Shown here one piece after another: positions 61,977-64,000 of a stretch of DNA of 64,000 nt. How positions within the stretch are numbered: position 1 is the first letter of the stretch; every line of letters starts with the position of its first letter. Position numbers and translations under genes: made by a program. Origin of the DNA: Thermopetrobacter sp964430935 (lineage in GTDB: Bacteria; Pseudomonadota; Alphaproteobacteria; Rhizobiales; Aestuariivirgaceae); NCBI GenBank assembly GCA_964430935.1, contig CAYSHK010000004.1:1-64000 (forward strand), read 5' to 3'. Below the pieces are notes generated by a model. That model was not told where the DNA came from. It did no database searches and saw only the letters and a program-made list of their open reading frames with translations.

Positions 61977-62846
61977 ATGACTGGCGGCGCGCGCATACCC
62001 TTTCGCAAGATGAACGGTCTCGGCAACGATTTCGTCGTGCTGGACGCACGCGCGCGGGACCTTCCCATGACGCCGGAGACGGCCCGCGCCATCGGCGACA
62101 GGGAGAAGGGCGTCGGCTGCGACCAGATCGTCGTCCTGCGACCGGCCGCGGATGCCGACGTGTTCATGGAGATCTGGAACCGCGACGGATCCCGCGTCGG
62201 CGCCTGCGGGAACGCGACCCGCTGCGTCGCCGACATCGTGCTGAACGAGACGGGGGCGGGGCGGGCCCTGATCCGCACCGACGCCGGATTGCTCGTGGCC
62301 ACGCGCCGGGATGACGGACTGATCGAGGTGGACATGGGCGCGCCGCGCTTCGACTGGCGGGACATCCCGCTGGCGGAGGAATTCCGCGACACCCGCGGAA
62401 TCGAGCTGCAGGTCGGCCCGATCGACGATCCCGTCCTGCATACGCCGGCGGTGGTCAACGTGGGCAATCCGCACGCCATATTCTGGGTGGACGATCTGGA
62501 GGTCACCGACCTGTCGCGCACCGGCCCGCTTCTGGAAAATCATCCGATATTTCCGGAAGGAGCGAACATTTCGCTGTGCAAGGTGGAGGCCCCGGACCAT
62601 CTGTCCCTGAAGGTCTGGGAACGCGGGGCCGGGCTGACCAGGGCCTGCGGTACCGCGGCCTGCGCGGCGGCCGTGTGCGCGGCCCGCAAGCGTCTGGCGG
62701 GGCGGGACGTGCGGGTGACGCTGCCGGGCGGCGATCTGTTCATCCGTTGGCGGGAGGACGACGATCACATCCTCATGGCCGGTCCGGTGGAGTACGAATT
62801 CGAGGGCGACCTCCCCGAGGAGCTGTTTTCCGGAGCCGCCGCGTGA
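61977..62846 (+). CDS. dapF: Diaminopimelate epimerase
   Basis: 289 residues. The two catalytic cysteines lie in GACGNATRC and RACGTAACA; the RKMNGLGNDFVVLD opening is typical. It converts LL- to meso-diaminopimelate for lysine and peptidoglycan. GGAGGAA precedes the ATG. Its stop overlaps the mtaB start as GTGA. Confidence 0.95.
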   Translation: MTGGARIPFRKMNGLGNDFVVLDARARDLPMTPETARAIGDREKGVGCDQIVVLRPAADADVFMEIWNRDGSRVGACGNATRCVADIVLNETGAGRALIRTDAGLLVATRRDDGLIEVDMGAPRFDWRDIPLAEEFRDTRGIELQVGPIDDPVLHTPAVVNVGNPHAIFWVDDLEVTDLSRTGPLLENHPIFPEGANISLCKVEAPDHLSLKVWERGAGLTRACGTAACAAAVCAARKRLAGRDVRVTLPGGDLFIRWREDDDHILMAGPVEYEFEGDLPEELFSGAAA

Positions 62847-64000
62847 CACGACCGATCATGTCTGAACCCACGCTCATCACGTTCGGATGCCGGCTCAACG
62901 CCTTCGAGTCGGAGGTGATCCGCCGCGAGGCCGCGCGGGCGGGACTGGCCCATGCCGTGATCGTGAACACCTGCGCGGTGACGGCGGAGGCGCAGCGGCA
63001 GGCCCGGCAGGCCATCCGCAGGGCGCGCCGGGAACATCCCGATGCGCCGATCATCGTCACCGGATGCGCCGCGCAGACGGAGGCGGAGGCGTTCGCGCGG
63101 ATGCCGGAGACGGACGCGGTTCTGGGCAACGTGGAGAAGCTCCGGCCGGAGAGCTGGGCCGCGGTGTCCGGCATCGCCCCGGGCGGCGGGGAAACCAAGC
63201 CGGTGCTGGTTTCCGACATCATGCGCGAACGGGAGCTGGAACCCGTCCGCATTCCCGGAATGAGCGAGCGCACGCGGGCCTTCGTGCAGATCCAGACCGG
63301 TTGCGACCATCGCTGCACTTTCTGCATCATCCCCTACGGGCGGGGCAATGCGCGCTCCCTGCCGGCGGAGGACGTGGTGGCGCAGGTGCGGGCGTTGCGC
63401 CGGGCGGGGCATCGGGAGGTGGTGCTGACGGGCGTGGACCTGACGGGCTGGGACGGCGGTGCCGACGGTGGACGGCTCGGCCATCTCGTGGCGCGGATCC
63501 TGCGCGAGGTGCCGGAGCTGGAGCGGCTGCGCGTCTCCTCCATCGACGTGGCGGAGATCGACGCGGAGTTCCTGCGGGTGCTGGCGGGGGAGGAGCGTCT
63601 GATGCCGCATCTGCATCTTTCCCTCCAGGCCGGCGACGACATGGTGCTGAAGCGCATGAAGCGCCGGCACACGCGCCGCCAGGCGGTGGAATTCTGCGCG
63701 GAGGTGCGCCGGCTGCGTCCCGGCATCGCCATCGGGGCGGACATCATCGCCGGTTTCCCGACGGAAACGGAGGAAATGTTCGCCAACACCCTGAAACTGG
63801 TGGACGACTGCGATCTCGTGTGGTTGCACGTGTTCCCGTTCTCGCCGCGCGAGGGCACGCCGGCGGCGCGCATGCCGCAGGTGCCGGGCGAGGTGCGCAA
63901 GGCCCGCGCGGCCGCTCTCCGCGAGGCGGGCGGGCGCAGACTTTCGGCATTTCTGGAAAGCCTGAAGGGATCGGTGCGGCAGGTGCTGGTGGAGCGCCCC
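62843..64000 (+). CDS. mtaB: tRNA t6A37 methylthiotransferase MtaB, C-terminus cut by window edge
   Basis: 386 residues are visible from the GTG at 62843, which overlaps the dapF stop and has GGAG eight bases before; an ATG at 62858 is possible. N-terminal UPF0004 domain with FGCRLNAFE and NTCAVTAEA, and the radical-SAM CDHRCTFC triad at about 153-160. It adds the methylthio group to t6A at position 37 of certain tRNAs. The C-terminal TRAM domain lies beyond the window. Confidence 0.93.
   Translation, partial: MTRPIMSEPTLITFGCRLNAFESEVIRREAARAGLAHAVIVNTCAVTAEAQRQARQAIRRARREHPDAPIIVTGCAAQTEAEAFARMPETDAVLGNVEKLRPESWAAVSGIAPGGGETKPVLVSDIMRERELEPVRIPGMSERTRAFVQIQTGCDHRCTFCIIPYGRGNARSLPAEDVVAQVRALRRAGHREVVLTGVDLTGWDGGADGGRLGHLVARILREVPELERLRVSSIDVAEIDAEFLRVLAGEERLMPHLHLSLQAGDDMVLKRMKRRHTRRQAVEFCAEVRRLRPGIAIGADIIAGFPTETEEMFANTLKLVDDCDLVWLHVFPFSPREGTPAARMPQVPGEVRKARAAALREAGGRRLSAFLESLKGSVRQVLVERP

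Overview
The window is a high-GC, gene-dense chromosomal segment from an alphaproteobacterium. Several things point there: the rimP-nusA-ylxR/L7Ae-infB-rbfA-truB-rpsO-pnp order, a SUV3-like helicase next to an S4 protein and a 7Fe ferredoxin, a CarD regulator, ftsE-ftsX-plsC, a short class II ribonucleotide reductase, a Caulobacter-type ceramide cluster, and regulatory motifs of the alphaproteobacterial LexA (GTTC-N7-GTTC) and CtrA (TTAA-N7-TTAA) types. It looks Rhodospirillales-like, but I cannot place it more precisely. I see no insertion sequence, prophage, CRISPR array or rRNA gene. The one tRNA gene is tRNA-Gly(GCC).

Layout. 1-4133 (minus): bacterial ceramide genes in the order acyl-ACP synthetase, ceramide reductase, dedicated ACP and serine palmitoyltransferase (cut by the window edge). 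4348-11230: an uncharacterised C-tail-anchored protein, a Cys/Arg-rich secreted protein, zapE with an aldehyde:ferredoxin oxidoreductase, a rhomboid protease, and a ClpP-fold membrane protease coupled to a TPR protein. 11231-16593: a candidate CtrA-controlled short RNA, carD, then hslO, dut, gpmA, dapB and an isolated dnaN on the minus strand. 16780-26620: the transcription/translation operon from rimP to pnp, with a canonical promoter followed directly by a hairpin and terminator. 26748-33953: small secreted protein, DUF695-RraB protein, SDR, rppH with a divergent polysaccharide deacetylase, and a DctPQM TRAP transporter. 34012-41655: orphan spore-coat-U-type protein, argG, a Lys-rich exported protein, tRNA-Gly, a prolyl-tRNA editing protein, and fdxA/S4/helicase. 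42334-52514: degenerate-GGDEF/EAL protein, thiolase, gloB, methyltransferase-hisC-tyrA, ccdA, a TlpA-like thioredoxin and argH. 52624-64000: an unknown protein and nrdJ (both with SOS-type operators), plsC-ftsX-ftsE, a zinc-ribbon/DUF3426 protein, hpt, asd, terC, dapF and mtaB (cut by the window edge).

How the genes work together. Most of the content is housekeeping: lysine/diaminopimelate synthesis (dapB, asd, dapF), arginine (argG, argH), histidine/tyrosine (hisC, tyrA), nucleotide metabolism (dut, hpt, nrdJ), envelope and division (ftsEX, plsC, ceramide genes, zapE), and RNA turnover (pnp, rppH, RraB, SUV3-like helicase).

The most interesting signals are regulatory. Perfect GTTC-N7-GTTC operators lie in front of nrdJ and of the SUV3-like helicase, and a triple GAAC-N7-GAAC-N7-GAAC array sits inside a near-canonical promoter of an unknown 163-residue protein immediately downstream of nrdJ. 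This suggests a DNA-damage-inducible pair of nrdJ and an unknown partner. A perfect TTAA-N7-TTAA box lies just upstream of a ~60-nt terminated transcript before carD, a near-perfect one lies upstream of ftsE, and the rimP-nusA operon leader looks like an attenuator or a small RNA.
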